From assembly GCA_019634915.1 (NCBI GenBank), contig JAHCAN010000002.1, positions 1 through 64,000 on the forward strand: a DNA stretch of 64,000 nucleotides, read 5' to 3'. Positions 53,166 to 60,346 of the stretch are shown one piece after another (positions within the stretch are counted from its first letter, which is position 1; each line of letters begins with the position of its first letter). Origin of the DNA: Steroidobacteraceae bacterium (lineage in GTDB: Bacteria; Pseudomonadota; Gammaproteobacteria; Steroidobacterales; Steroidobacteraceae). A program made the position numbers and the translations under genes. The notes beneath the pieces are model-generated. The model was not told the DNA's origin, made no database searches, and was given only the letters and a program-made list of their open reading frames with translations.

Positions 53166-54850
53166 TCCTCGACCCTCACTTCGCGCATCATGCCGGCTTC
53201 CATGTGATAGAGCAGGTGGCAATGGTAGGCCCAGCGTCCGAGCGCGTCGGCGCGCACGCGATAACTGCGCCGCGTGCCGGACGGCATGTCGATCGTGTGT
53301 TTGCGCAGATGGAACCGGCCGTGCGCATCCTCGAGATCGCTCCACAGGCCGTGCAGGTGGATCGGATGCGTCATCATCGTGTCGTTGACGAGAATGATGC
53401 GCATTCGCTCTCCGTAACGCAGTCGCAACGGCGCGGCATCCATGAATTTCTCGCCGTTGAACGACCACGCGAACTTCTCCATGTGGCCGGTCAGATGCAG
53501 CTCGATTTCGCGCTGCGGCTCGCGGCCGTCCGGATCGTCGAAGGCACTGCGCATCGCGGCATAGGTCAGCACCTTGCGGCCGTTGCCCCGCAGGCCGATG
53601 CCGGGATCGTCGAGCTTCGGCGCCGGCATCATCGTCTGCATGTCGACGAGCGGATTGCCGCGCTCGCTCGCCGGATGCTTCGGCATTCCGGGCATGTCGT
53701 GGCCGCTGTGGTCCGTGCCGTCGTGGCCCATGTCGGCCATCGTCAGCAGCGGGCGCCGATCGAGCGGCGGTACCGCATCCGCGAGGCCGGCCTGCGTCGC
53801 GAGCGTGCCGCGGGCGTAGCCGGTGCGGCCCATGTCCTGCGCGAAGATCGTGTACGCGTCCTGGCCCGAGGGTTCGACGAGCACGTCGAAGGTCTCGGCG
53901 ACCGCGATCCGGAACTCGTCGACCGTGACCGGATGGATCGGCTGTCCGTCGGCCGCCACCACCGTCAGCCTGAGGCCCGGAATGCGCACGTCGAAATAGG
54001 TCATCGCCGAGCCGTTGATGAAGCGCAGCAACACTTTCTCGCCGGGCCGGAAGAGGCCGGTCCAGTTCGCGGCCGGCGTCGTGCCGTTCATCAGGAACGT
54101 GTACGTGTGGGCATTGACGTCGGAGATGTCGGTCGGCGTCATGCGCATCTGCGCCCAGCCGCGGCGCTCGGCGAGCGTCGCGGCGAGCCCGTCGCGACGC
54201 GCGTCACGGATGAAATCAACGAGCGTGCGCTGATAGTAGTTGTCGTAAGCCGAGTTCTTCTTCAGCCGGCGGAAGAGGGCGCCGGGGTCCTTGTCGGTCC
54301 AGTCCGAGAGCAGCACCACATGCTCGCGGTCGAACTGATAAGGCAGCGGCTCGCGCGGATCGATGATGATCGCGCCATAGAGACCTGCCTGCTCCTGGAA
54401 CAGCGAATGACTGTGGTACCAGTACGTGCCCGACTGCCTGACGCGAAAGCGGTATTCGTAACTTCCACCGGGCGCGATGCCGTCGAAGCTGAGCCCCGGC
54501 ACGCCGTCCATGTTGGCGGGCAGCAGCAGCCCGTGCCAGTGGATCGAACTCGGCGCGTGAGGCAGGCGATTGGTGACGCGCAGCACGACGCTGTCGCCTT
54601 CGCGCCAGCGCAGCGTCGGTGCGGGCAGCGAGCCGTTGACCGTCACGGCGGGGCGCTCGCGGCCGGTGAAATTCACGCCGGCCTCGCCGATGACGAGCCG
54701 GAAATCGGTGCCCTCGAGTACCGGCGGCGAGCCGGCGGCGGGCATCGCGCCGGACGCGGCGTGCAGGCCGCCTGCCACGAGCACGCTGCCCGCACCCAGG
54801 CCTTGGACGAAGCGACGGCGCGTGACGCCGGCGCTGGAATCGATCGACAT
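53162..54850 (-). CDS. copA: Copper resistance multicopper oxidase A
   Basis: A 562-residue periplasmic oxidase. A Tat signal (TRRRFVQGLGAGSVLVAGG) directs folded export. The four copper motifs are IHWHGLLLP, YWYHSHSLFQEQ, HPIHLHGLW and YHCHLLYHMEAGMM. A Met/His-rich insert (MGHDGTDHSGHDMPGMPKH) near residue 375 can hold extra Cu. It oxidises Cu(I) in the periplasm. ATG 54850 was selected by the Tat motif. Confidence 0.95.
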   Translation of the reverse strand: MSIDSSAGVTRRRFVQGLGAGSVLVAGGLHAASGAMPAAGSPPVLEGTDFRLVIGEAGVNFTGRERPAVTVNGSLPAPTLRWREGDSVVLRVTNRLPHAPSSIHWHGLLLPANMDGVPGLSFDGIAPGGSYEYRFRVRQSGTYWYHSHSLFQEQAGLYGAIIIDPREPLPYQFDREHVVLLSDWTDKDPGALFRRLKKNSAYDNYYQRTLVDFIRDARRDGLAATLAERRGWAQMRMTPTDISDVNAHTYTFLMNGTTPAANWTGLFRPGEKVLLRFINGSAMTYFDVRIPGLRLTVVAADGQPIHPVTVDEFRIAVAETFDVLVEPSGQDAYTIFAQDMGRTGYARGTLATQAGLADAVPPLDRRPLLTMADMGHDGTDHSGHDMPGMPKHPASERGNPLVDMQTMMPAPKLDDPGIGLRGNGRKVLTYAAMRSAFDDPDGREPQREIELHLTGHMEKFAWSFNGEKFMDAAPLRLRYGERMRIILVNDTMMTHPIHLHGLWSDLEDAHGRFHLRKHTIDMPSGTRRSYRVRADALGRWAYHCHLLYHMEAGMMREVRVEE

Positions 54851-54916
54851 CGGCAAACTCCAGAACGATTGAGCCGAACCCCGGGTCATGCCCGAGGCTC
54901 TCCGCGGGGAATCGGC

Positions 54917-55261
54917 TCAGGCGATCGGAGGTCGGATCGGCTCCGGGAGCTTCGGCGTACGCAACGCAATCTGCGGCGACGACGTGCTCGTGAGCAGTAT
55001 GGGCGCTGCGTGGGCGACGGCACCGGGTTGGACGACCACAGGCAGATGGACGATCGCGCAATGGCACGCGGACATGCAGCAATCGTGTCCGCTATCCGCG
55101 GGTGCCGCAGGCACCGGTGCCCCGGTGCCGTTCACCGTATGACATGGCTGCTCCTGGGTCGGCACGGGCTCGGCCGCGATCGGTGCAGCCGACGCGGCAA
55201 AGCCGTTGAGGATGAAAGCGGCGCACGCGAGCAACGGGAGCAGTCTGGAATCTCGAAGCAT
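54917..55261 (-). CDS. copL: CopL-like periplasmic copper-binding protein
   Basis: A 114-residue exported protein. Signal-like LLPLLACAAFILNGFAASA is followed by a Cys/His-rich segment (QEQPCHTVN, SGHDCCMSACHCAIVHLP). This matches the arrangement of CopL, which precedes copAB in xanthomonads and is needed for copper-inducible expression. No copC, copD or copRS is visible here. The start, 68 bases upstream of copA's own gap, has weak signals. The assignment rests on composition plus position. Confidence 0.7.
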   Translation of the reverse strand: MLRDSRLLPLLACAAFILNGFAASAAPIAAEPVPTQEQPCHTVNGTGAPVPAAPADSGHDCCMSACHCAIVHLPVVVQPGAVAHAAPILLTSTSSPQIALRTPKLPEPIRPPIA

Positions 55262-55335
55262 TACGGGAGAGCCTACCGTGAACCTGCGGGCCAAGGCCAT
55301 CTTGAGGCGGTCGGAGTGTCGGGGGTCATCTTGAT
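55262..55335. promoter_or_regulatory. Residual copL upstream region, cut by the transposon
   Basis: Seventy-four bases remain between the copL ATG and the target duplication of the transposon. TAGGCT (55270-55275, minus strand) 8 bases before the ATG is a possible -10. Any operator further upstream has been moved about 2.56 kb away by the insertion. Confidence 0.4.
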
Positions 55336-55343
55336 CAGCTACT
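55336..55343. repeat. Left 8-bp target-site duplication
   Basis: CAGCTACT, identical to 57902-57909. Eight-base duplications are characteristic of IS1595-family insertion. Confidence 0.85.
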
Positions 55344-55369
55344 GGCGACGTTACACTTGACGTACCGCG
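55344..55369 (+). repeat. Left terminal inverted repeat
   Basis: 26 bp starting GGCGACGTTACAC. It contains TTGACG (55357-55362), the -35 of the transposase promoter. Confidence 0.82.
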
Positions 55370-55385
55370 CCCCAATGGGTAGTAT
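55357..55385 (+). promoter_or_regulatory. Transposase promoter (-35 within the terminal repeat)
   Basis: TTGACG (55357-55362), exactly 17 bases, then TAGTAT (55380-55385), 8 bases before the transposase ATG. The -35 is part of the left inverted repeat. Confidence 0.7.
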
Positions 55386-55394
55386 TTCTACCCA
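55376..55394 (+). promoter_or_regulatory. Hairpin over the transposase start
   Basis: TGGGTAG-TATTT-CTACCCA, perfect 7-bp arms. The right arm includes the A of the ATG and the left arm overlaps the -10. RNA started at the element's own promoter would lack the left arm. Read-through RNA from outside would carry the complete hairpin and hide the start codon. Confidence 0.65.
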
Positions 55395-56320
55395 TGAACT
55401 CGAATCTCAATTCCCCGCAGTTCCGCGACGAACAGGCCGCCTACGACTACGTGGAGGCTCATCTCTGGCCGTCCGGCCCTGTGTGCCCCCATTGCGGCAA
55501 TGACGACCAGAAGCGCATCACGTTGCTTCAGGGCAAGTCCACGCGCATCGGCACGCGCAAGTGCAAAGAATGCCGCAAGCCCTTCACGGTCAAGGTAGGC
55601 ACGATCTTCGAGGACTCCAAGGCCCCGATGACGCACTGGCTTCAGGCTATCTACCTGATGTGCAGCAGCAAGAAAGGCATTAGCGCCCGTCAGCTCCAGC
55701 GCATGCTGGGCGGCAGCATGAAAACCGCTTGGTTCATGGCGCATCGCATCCGTCTTGCCATGGCTCCCGCTGCCGATGTCGGCCCGCTCGGCGGCGAAGG
55801 CGTGACGGTCGAGGCCGACGAAACCTACCTTGCCAAGTCGCCAAAGACTCGCAAGCCGGAAGGTCTCGCCATGAATGCAAAGTCTGCCCCGCAGGTGCTT
55901 TCGCTCGTCGAGCGCAACGGCCGCATCCGCTCGATGTACCTTGATGACAAGAACATTCGCGGCGCGCTCGCCACGCATCTGAATGAACGCTCGCGCTTGG
56001 TCACGGACGGCGCGCAGAGCTACAAGTTCGTCATGCCGACGCCCGAGCAGCACGAATCGGTCGATCATTCCAAGTTCGAGTTCGCGCGCGGCGACGTGCA
56101 CACGAATACGCTGGAAGGCTTCTTCTCGATCTTCAAGCGCGGTCTTGTTGGCACCTACCAGCACATGGACAAGAAGCACCTTGACCGATACTTAGCGGAA
56201 TTCGATTTCCGCCAGAACACGCGCGCGAAGCTCGGTATCAACGACACTCAGCGGATGGGTATTGCGGTCGCAGGCGCAAAGGGAAAGCGACTCACCTATC
56301 GGGGGCCTGGCCAAGCCTAA
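55394..56320 (+). CDS. IS1595 family transposase (ISXO2-like DDE domain)
   Basis: A 308-residue transposase. The N-terminal zinc ribbon has Cys31/Cys34 (CPHCG) and Cys57/Cys60 (CKEC). A helical domain with KGISARQLQRMLGGSMKTAW follows. The catalytic triad is Asp142 (VEADETYLA), Asp205 (LVTDGAQSY) and Glu241 (TNTLEGFFSIFKRG). Length is normal and the frame is intact. No Shine-Dalgarno sequence precedes the ATG. Confidence 0.93.
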   Translation: MNSNLNSPQFRDEQAAYDYVEAHLWPSGPVCPHCGNDDQKRITLLQGKSTRIGTRKCKECRKPFTVKVGTIFEDSKAPMTHWLQAIYLMCSSKKGISARQLQRMLGGSMKTAWFMAHRIRLAMAPAADVGPLGGEGVTVEADETYLAKSPKTRKPEGLAMNAKSAPQVLSLVERNGRIRSMYLDDKNIRGALATHLNERSRLVTDGAQSYKFVMPTPEQHESVDHSKFEFARGDVHTNTLEGFFSIFKRGLVGTYQHMDKKHLDRYLAEFDFRQNTRAKLGINDTQRMGIAVAGAKGKRLTYRGPGQA

Positions 56321-56433
56321 AGAATTAGAGGCCGAGCAAATCGCAGAGGCGGTAAAGTACGAAATCTGCGAAATTTGTTACCTGCAGTTTCTTTCAGACG
56401 GCGACTAACGAATACATCTGGGAAATAACCAAC

Positions 56434-56880
56434 ATGGCAAATACCAAGCCCTTCGTAGTCGTCGCTACTTCTTGCGAGAAGATTCTCACCGAAAAGGATG
56501 GCGTATGTAGCCTGATTCGAATTGTGGATACGTACCATATCCCCGATATATCGCCCGAAGTTCCGCCCGACGCTCAAATGCCCTTCCAAGCTTTAATTGT
56601 GCTGAAGTCAGGCGATCTAAAAGGACAATTCGAGGTTGGCCTTCAGATTAGGAAGCCTGACGGGACGATAAGTCAGCAGAACCCAAAGTGGCCGATTCTG
56701 CTAAACGGCGGCGAGCACGGAGCGAATGTCTTGCTCACATTCGCCCTGCCGCCCTCAATACTCGGGCTTTACTGGATCGATGTCCTATGGGGCGATGAGG
56801 TTCTGACCAGCTTTCCTGTCAAGCTGGCAAAGCAACAACAAACGGTCGCGGACCAGCCTGATACGAGCTCGCCGAAGTAG
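56434..56880 (+). CDS. Transposon cargo: DUF6941-like protein
   Basis: A 148-residue soluble protein. The N-terminal FVVVATSCEKILTEKDGVCSLIRIVDTY, the middle LKSGDLKGQFEVGLQIRKPDG and the C-terminal LPPSILGLYWIDVLWGDEVLTSFPVKL fit the DUF6941 pattern as I remember it: a beta-sandwich of unknown role. It lies 113 bases after the transposase. Codon use is less G/C-biased than chromosomal genes. The last 62 bases overlap the convergent ORF. Confidence 0.68.
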   Translation: MANTKPFVVVATSCEKILTEKDGVCSLIRIVDTYHIPDISPEVPPDAQMPFQALIVLKSGDLKGQFEVGLQIRKPDGTISQQNPKWPILLNGGEHGANVLLTFALPPSILGLYWIDVLWGDEVLTSFPVKLAKQQQTVADQPDTSSPK

Positions 56881-57163
56881 TAATTGCTCGCTGCGAACCA
56901 GAGGAGCCATCTAGATACACCGTAGCCGTAACCTGCCGAAGCAGACTTCGAAGTTCCTCGCGCAGCTCGAACTCAGTCAAATGGGAACTGGAATGCTCTG
57001 ATAGCGCAAGTTCGATCGCCGAAACCAACGCCTGAGCAGGAAGCGTGCTATCACGATGCATATTCCAGCTATGAACAACAAGCCAATCCTCGAAGTCCTC
57101 TAGCGACACTTGGTCACAAAGAAGATCAAAGAGCTTCTGCCTAACTTCATATTCCTGAATCAT
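56819..57163 (-). CDS. Transposon cargo: small acidic protein of unknown function
   Basis: A 114-residue, mostly helical acidic protein: LFDLLCDQVSLEDFEDWLVVHSWNMH and LVSAIELALSEHSSSHLTEFELREEL. The pattern looks like a real conserved small protein, but I cannot name a family. It is the only cargo gene on the minus strand. Its ATG (57161-57163) shares two bases with the ATG of the next rightward ORF, so one of the two starts may be wrong. Confidence 0.55.
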   Translation of the reverse strand: MIQEYEVRQKLFDLLCDQVSLEDFEDWLVVHSWNMHRDSTLPAQALVSAIELALSEHSSSHLTEFELREELRSLLRQVTATVYLDGSSGSQRAITTSASSYQAGPRPFVVALPA

Positions 57164-57626
57164 GACCGAAAAGTCTTACTCTGTTGTCCGAGTTGATGAG
57201 TGGTCGCTGCGCAAAATGTTCAATGAAGGCCGGTACTGGGAGCGTGCCCAATCCCACGAGCTAGTCACGCGAGTCGGCCATAACAAACATCCCGCTCCAC
57301 CAGAATCCGGGCAACCTCACTGCACACGAAGCCAAGAAGTCACCTACTACGACCCAATCACCAACACCGAGCTTGCCCGCGTTCATCAGTACTTGAGGCC
57401 GGACAATTCACTTGGTGGCAGCGGGATGCCAGACCCAAAGACACTCTTGCACAACGGGGTTCTTTACCACCTACACAAGAAGCCTAAGCCGAATCAGCAC
57501 ACGAGCATTCCGCCAAGCCCAATTAAGAAACTTGCCCGGCGCATCGGCCGTAAACTAAGTCACATTTGGCGCAAGAGCCGCCGCCATCTGCGCCAGATTG
57601 TGGGCTTTGAGACACCCAGAAGGTAG
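57162..57626 (+). CDS. Transposon cargo: hypothetical protein with basic C-terminus
   Basis: A 154-residue protein. The first 110 residues look globular (VVRVDEWSLRKMFNEGRYWERA, TYYDPITNTELARVHQYLRPDN, SGMPDPKTLLHNGVLYHLH). The last 35 are strongly basic (IKKLARRIGRKLSHIWRKSRRH) and could bind nucleic acid or membrane. I do not recognise the family. Confidence 0.58.
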   Translation: MTEKSYSVVRVDEWSLRKMFNEGRYWERAQSHELVTRVGHNKHPAPPESGQPHCTRSQEVTYYDPITNTELARVHQYLRPDNSLGGSGMPDPKTLLHNGVLYHLHKKPKPNQHTSIPPSPIKKLARRIGRKLSHIWRKSRRHLRQIVGFETPRR

Positions 57627-57660
57627 TACTGTTTATTCAGACAGGCAGCCTTGCGGTAAG

Positions 57661-57843
57661 ATGGCGAGATCTATGGAAAAGTCACTGCCTAAGTCCAAGC
57701 GCATGACACCAGCCGAACAGCTCGCGGAGTTCAAGGCGATGGCCGCGGAAGTCGGCGCTGACGAGCGGCCGGGCGCGCTAGAGCGGGCCTTTGGCAAGCT
57801 CGATCCCAAGAAGACGCCAAAAGCGCCCGCGAAGTCCAAGTAG
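57661..57843 (+). CDS. Transposon cargo: small Lys/Ala-rich protein
   Basis: A 60-residue protein, MEKSLPKSKRMTPAEQLAEF followed by a GADERPGALERAFGKLDPK helix and a Lys/Pro tail. GGTAAG precedes ATG 57661. ATG 57673 is an alternative. It resembles small proteins often found beside mobile-element cargo, but no function can be assigned. Confidence 0.5.
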   Translation: MARSMEKSLPKSKRMTPAEQLAEFKAMAAEVGADERPGALERAFGKLDPKKTPKAPAKSK

Positions 57844-57875
57844 GCCGGTTCGGCCACTCCATCAGTTCCTAGTAG

Positions 57876-57901
57876 CGTGGTACGCATTGTGTATCATCGC
57901 C
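57876..57901 (-). repeat. Right terminal inverted repeat
   Basis: Read inward on the minus strand it starts GGCGATGATACAC and matches the left repeat at 19 of 26 positions, including GCGTACC near its inner end. Confidence 0.82.
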
Positions 57902-57909
57902 CAGCTACT
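57902..57909. repeat. Right 8-bp target-site duplication
   Basis: CAGCTACT, identical to 55336-55343. Confidence 0.85.
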
Positions 57910-57991
57910 TCGCATAATGGATATTATGTCAAATAATAGATATCTGCTGTGGCCTGTGAATGCTCCGATGCGGATATGTACCCTGCTGCGG
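57910..57991. other. A/T-rich stretch without recognisable gene
   Basis: Eighty-two bases right of the transposon, much richer in A/T than the host average (ATAATGGATATTATG and similar). Before insertion it continued the upstream region of copL. A short Cys-rich reading (CGYVPCCGYDLC) exists but has no supporting start signal. Confidence 0.35.
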
Positions 57992-58183
57992 TTACGACTT
58001 GTGTGACGGAGGGATCGATACGATCTCGACGATCGTTTCCAGCCCTGCATCGAGATTCGCGCGGAAGCGACCGGCATCGATTCGAGGCGCGCGGTCAGCT
58101 ACTTTCGCGAGGATCGCTCGAGGCACGAACCGACGGGGACGAACCGGCCTGCGCAGCTCCCGCTGCGTGATCCTCCGGCTCAT
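57992..58183 (-). pseudogene. Internally deleted Phd/YefM-type antitoxin relic
   Basis: A 63-residue frame starts SRRITQRELR, typical of the Phd/YefM DNA-binding N-terminus. It jumps directly to RPVRPRRFVPRAILAKVADRAPRIDAGRFRANLDAG, typical of the C-terminal toxin-binding part of VapB/Phd antitoxins paired with PIN toxins. The central 30-40 residues of the normal fold are missing, and the end (ETIVEIVSIPPSHKS) is aberrant. No toxin gene follows. I interpret it as a decayed antitoxin. Confidence 0.55.
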
Positions 58184-58267
58184 GAACTAAGCGTAGCATC
58201 CGTAGCACACTGTTCGGACAGGCGGGACACAGTTTCCTGGTGCCCGCCGCCGAATCCCACCATGCGC
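58184..58267. other. Short non-coding gap
   Basis: Eighty-four bases between the antitoxin relic and the end of the YceI gene. No gene and no convincing terminator seen. Confidence 0.4.
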
Positions 58268-58858
58268 TCAGTCCGCGCGAACCGCCTCGACCTGGATCCG
58301 CAGTTTCACTTTCTGCTTGAACCCGTAGGCTGCGCCGTAGTCGACGCCGAAATCGCTGCGATCGAATTCCGCTTCGGCGTCGGCACCGCAGACTTCCTTC
58401 TTCAACATCGGATTCTCCTTGCAGAGGAAGTCATCGATGTCGAGCGTCAGCGGCTTCGTCACGCCATGCAGCGTCAGCGAGCCGATGGCCTTCGTGGGTT
58501 TGCCGTCCTCGAAGTCGGCCAGCTTGCCCTTGTAGACGGCGGTCGGGTACTGCGCCGCGTCGAAAATCTCGGGCGACAGCGCATGTTCATTCAACTCGTC
58601 GTGGCCGAAGTCGATCGACGCGATGTCGATGGTGACCTCGACCGTACCCGTCTTCGCCGCCGTGTCGAGCACGATGACGCCCGAGGACTTGTTGAACTTG
58701 CCGCGCCACGTCGACAGGCCGCCCATGTGGTCGGCCTCGAAGCTCGGATAGGTGTGATTCGGGTCGATGTCATACTTGACCGGCGCCGCGAATGCCGCCG
58801 ACAGCCCGAGCGCGAGCAGGCTCCCACCGAGGGTGAGTTTGCTGAACATTGATTGCAT
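58268..58858 (-). CDS. YceI family periplasmic protein
   Basis: A 196-residue lipocalin-like protein with signal peptide ([17 protein letters not shown]). The YceI pattern is complete: [58 protein letters not shown] and [14 protein letters not shown]. Members bind polyisoprenoids or respond to stress. GGAGGA upstream supports ATG 58858. Its first 89 bases overlap the end of the FMN reductase gene. Confidence 0.92.
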   Translation of the reverse strand: MQSMFSKLTLGGSLLALGLSAAFAAPVKYDIDPNHTYPSFEADHMGGLSTWRGKFNKSSGVIVLDTAAKTGTVEVTIDIASIDFGHDELNEHALSPEIFDAAQYPTAVYKGKLADFEDGKPTKAIGSLTLHGVTKPLTLDIDDFLCKENPMLKKEVCGADAEAEFDRSDFGVDYGAAYGFKQKVKLRIQVEAVRAD

Positions 58859-59396
58859 CCTGATCTCCTCCGGCGCGTGTCAGCGCCTCCATCAATTTAC
58901 GCATGAGTTCGACCGCCATGCTGTCGGACAAACTCCCGTCTTCCTGAAACTTGTCGGCTGCCAGGTTCACGATCACCTGCGGGCGCGTGAGCACCCGTGC
59001 GTCGAGCCCGAACAGTATCTGCCGCAGGTGGTCCTGCGCGCGCACGCCGCCGAACATGCCCGGCGAGGCGCTCATGATAGCCGTCGGCTTGCCGGCAAGT
59101 GGCGCCGGGTTCAGCCTCGACAGCCAGTCGAGCGCATTTTTCAGCACGCCGCTGATCGAATAGTTGTACTCCGGGGTGACGATCAGCACCCCGTCGGCGT
59201 CGGCGATACGCTCGCCGAGCGCGGCCACGGCTGCCGGCCAGCCCTCGCTTCGCAGATCCTCATCGTACAGCGGGATGCCCTGCAGCGTGGCCACCTCGAC
59301 CTCGACACCGGCGGGCACGAGCCCGGCCGCCGCGTGCGCCAGCCGCGTGTTCAGCGAGTCGGCGCGCAGGCTGCCGGAGATCGCGACTATCCTCAT
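58770..59396 (-). CDS. NADPH-dependent FMN reductase (chromate/quinone reductase type)
   Basis: A 208-residue flavodoxin-fold enzyme. [15 protein letters not shown] binds the FMN phosphate and [21 protein letters not shown] is the family signature. It reduces quinones, azo dyes or chromate with NAD(P)H. The last 30 residues (after [10 protein letters not shown]) are encoded over the start of yceI and look like a run-on tail. It is coupled to the pirin gene by a 4-base overlap. Confidence 0.9.
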   Translation of the reverse strand: MRIVAISGSLRADSLNTRLAHAAAGLVPAGVEVEVATLQGIPLYDEDLRSEGWPAAVAALGERIADADGVLIVTPEYNYSISGVLKNALDWLSRLNPAPLAGKPTAIMSASPGMFGGVRAQDHLRQILFGLDARVLTRPQVIVNLAADKFQEDGSLSDSMAVELMRKLMEALTRAGGDQDAINVQQTHPRWEPARARAVGGIRGAGQV

Positions 59397-60271
59397 GCGA
59401 ACCTCCCGGAGCTGTAGTCGTCGACCGCCTGGATGATCTGCGCGCGCGTGTTCATCACGAACGGCCCGTACTTGACCACCGGCTCGCGCAGCGGCCGGCC
59501 CGCGACCAGGATGAAGCGCGTCGGCGCCACGTCGGCTTTCGCCAGCAGCCTGTCGCCGCTGGCAAGTACCGCGAGGTCGCCGCGCACGGCTTCGCTCGCG
59601 CGCTCGCCGAGCTTCAGCTGCCCTTCGAACACGTAGACGAACGCTGAATGATCGGCCGGCAACGCGTGCTCGAAGCTCGCACCGGCAGGCAGTGAGACGT
59701 CGAAGTACAGCGGCTCGATGGCCACGCCCTCGACCGGCCCGCGGGTCTCCGTGCCGCCGGCGCCCACATGGGTGCCCGCGATCACACGCACCTGCACGCC
59801 GCCGGCCTCCTCGACCAGCGGAATGCGCTCCGGCGCGATGTCCTGGTAGCGCGGTGCCGTCATCTTGTCCTTTGCCGGCAGGTTCACCCACAGCTGGAAG
59901 CCGCGCATGCGGCCCTCCTCCTGCTCGGGCATTTCCGAATGGATGATGCCGTGGCCCGCGGTCATCCACTGCACGCTGCCGGGCACGAGCAGGCCTTCGT
60001 TGCCCTGGTTGTCCCGATGGCGCATGCGGCCCTCGAGCATGTAGGTGACGGTCTCGAAGCCGCGATGCGGATGGCTCGGGAAGCCGCCGATGTAGTCGGC
60101 CGACTGGTCCGAACCGAACTCGTCGAGCAGCAGGAATGGATCGAGGTCGGTGAGCGTGCGCCCGCCGATCACGCGGGTCAGCTTCACGCCGTCGCCGTCG
60201 CTGGTGGCCTGTCCGCGCACGAGCTGCGTGACCTCGCGCGTCCCGGTGGTGGTCTGGTGAAGGTTTTTCAT
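59393..60271 (-). CDS. Pirin family protein
   Basis: A 292-residue bicupin. GGFPSHPHRGFETVTYMLEGRMRHRDNQGNEG carries the metal-binding His residues and WMTAGHGIIHSEMPE the remaining His/Glu. Some bacterial pirins are quercetin dioxygenases, others regulators. First gene of the leftward pirin/FMN-reductase/yceI unit. TACATT on the minus strand (60279-60284) lies 7 bases before the ATG, with no Shine-Dalgarno sequence. It is divergent from a LysR regulator. Confidence 0.92.
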   Translation of the reverse strand: MKNLHQTTTGTREVTQLVRGQATSDGDGVKLTRVIGGRTLTDLDPFLLLDEFGSDQSADYIGGFPSHPHRGFETVTYMLEGRMRHRDNQGNEGLLVPGSVQWMTAGHGIIHSEMPEQEEGRMRGFQLWVNLPAKDKMTAPRYQDIAPERIPLVEEAGGVQVRVIAGTHVGAGGTETRGPVEGVAIEPLYFDVSLPAGASFEHALPADHSAFVYVFEGQLKLGERASEAVRGDLAVLASGDRLLAKADVAPTRFILVAGRPLREPVVKYGPFVMNTRAQIIQAVDDYSSGRFA

Positions 60272-60334
60272 GGGCCTCAATGTACGCGACCGAAGCCCCG
60301 CCGCCAGCCACCGCCAGCCGAATGTGGCGTTCGG

Positions 60335-60340
60335 TATACT
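60335..60340 (+). promoter_or_regulatory. -10-like TATACT before the LysR gene
   Basis: TATACT lies 6 bases before ATG 60347. The leaderless arrangement is repeated for several other genes in the window. No clear -35. Confidence 0.5.
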
Positions 60341-60346
60341 CGAACG

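Larger units (their letters stand above)
55344..57901 (+). mobile_element. IS1595-family transposon with cargo genes, 2558 bp
   Basis: The element is bounded by imperfect 26-bp terminal inverted repeats (19 of 26 positions match; outermost bases GGCGA on both sides) and perfect 8-bp direct repeats CAGCTACT. It carries an IS1595/ISXO2-type DDE transposase and then four short ORFs not related to transposition. Base composition of the cargo is visibly closer to 50 percent G+C than the host. Both ends and the transposase are intact, so the element may still be mobile. Confidence 0.85.

Noticed and set aside
55344..56330. Possibility that the IS ends just after the transposase near 56.33 kb
   Set aside because: No inverted-repeat match or duplicate of CAGCTACT occurs there, whereas both are found at 57876-57909.
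57960..58190. Plus-strand Cys-rich ORF (CGYVPCCGYDLC) right of the transposon
   Set aside because: It has no ribosome binding site, overlaps the antitoxin relic, and becomes an unrelated Arg/Ser-rich run after 20 residues.
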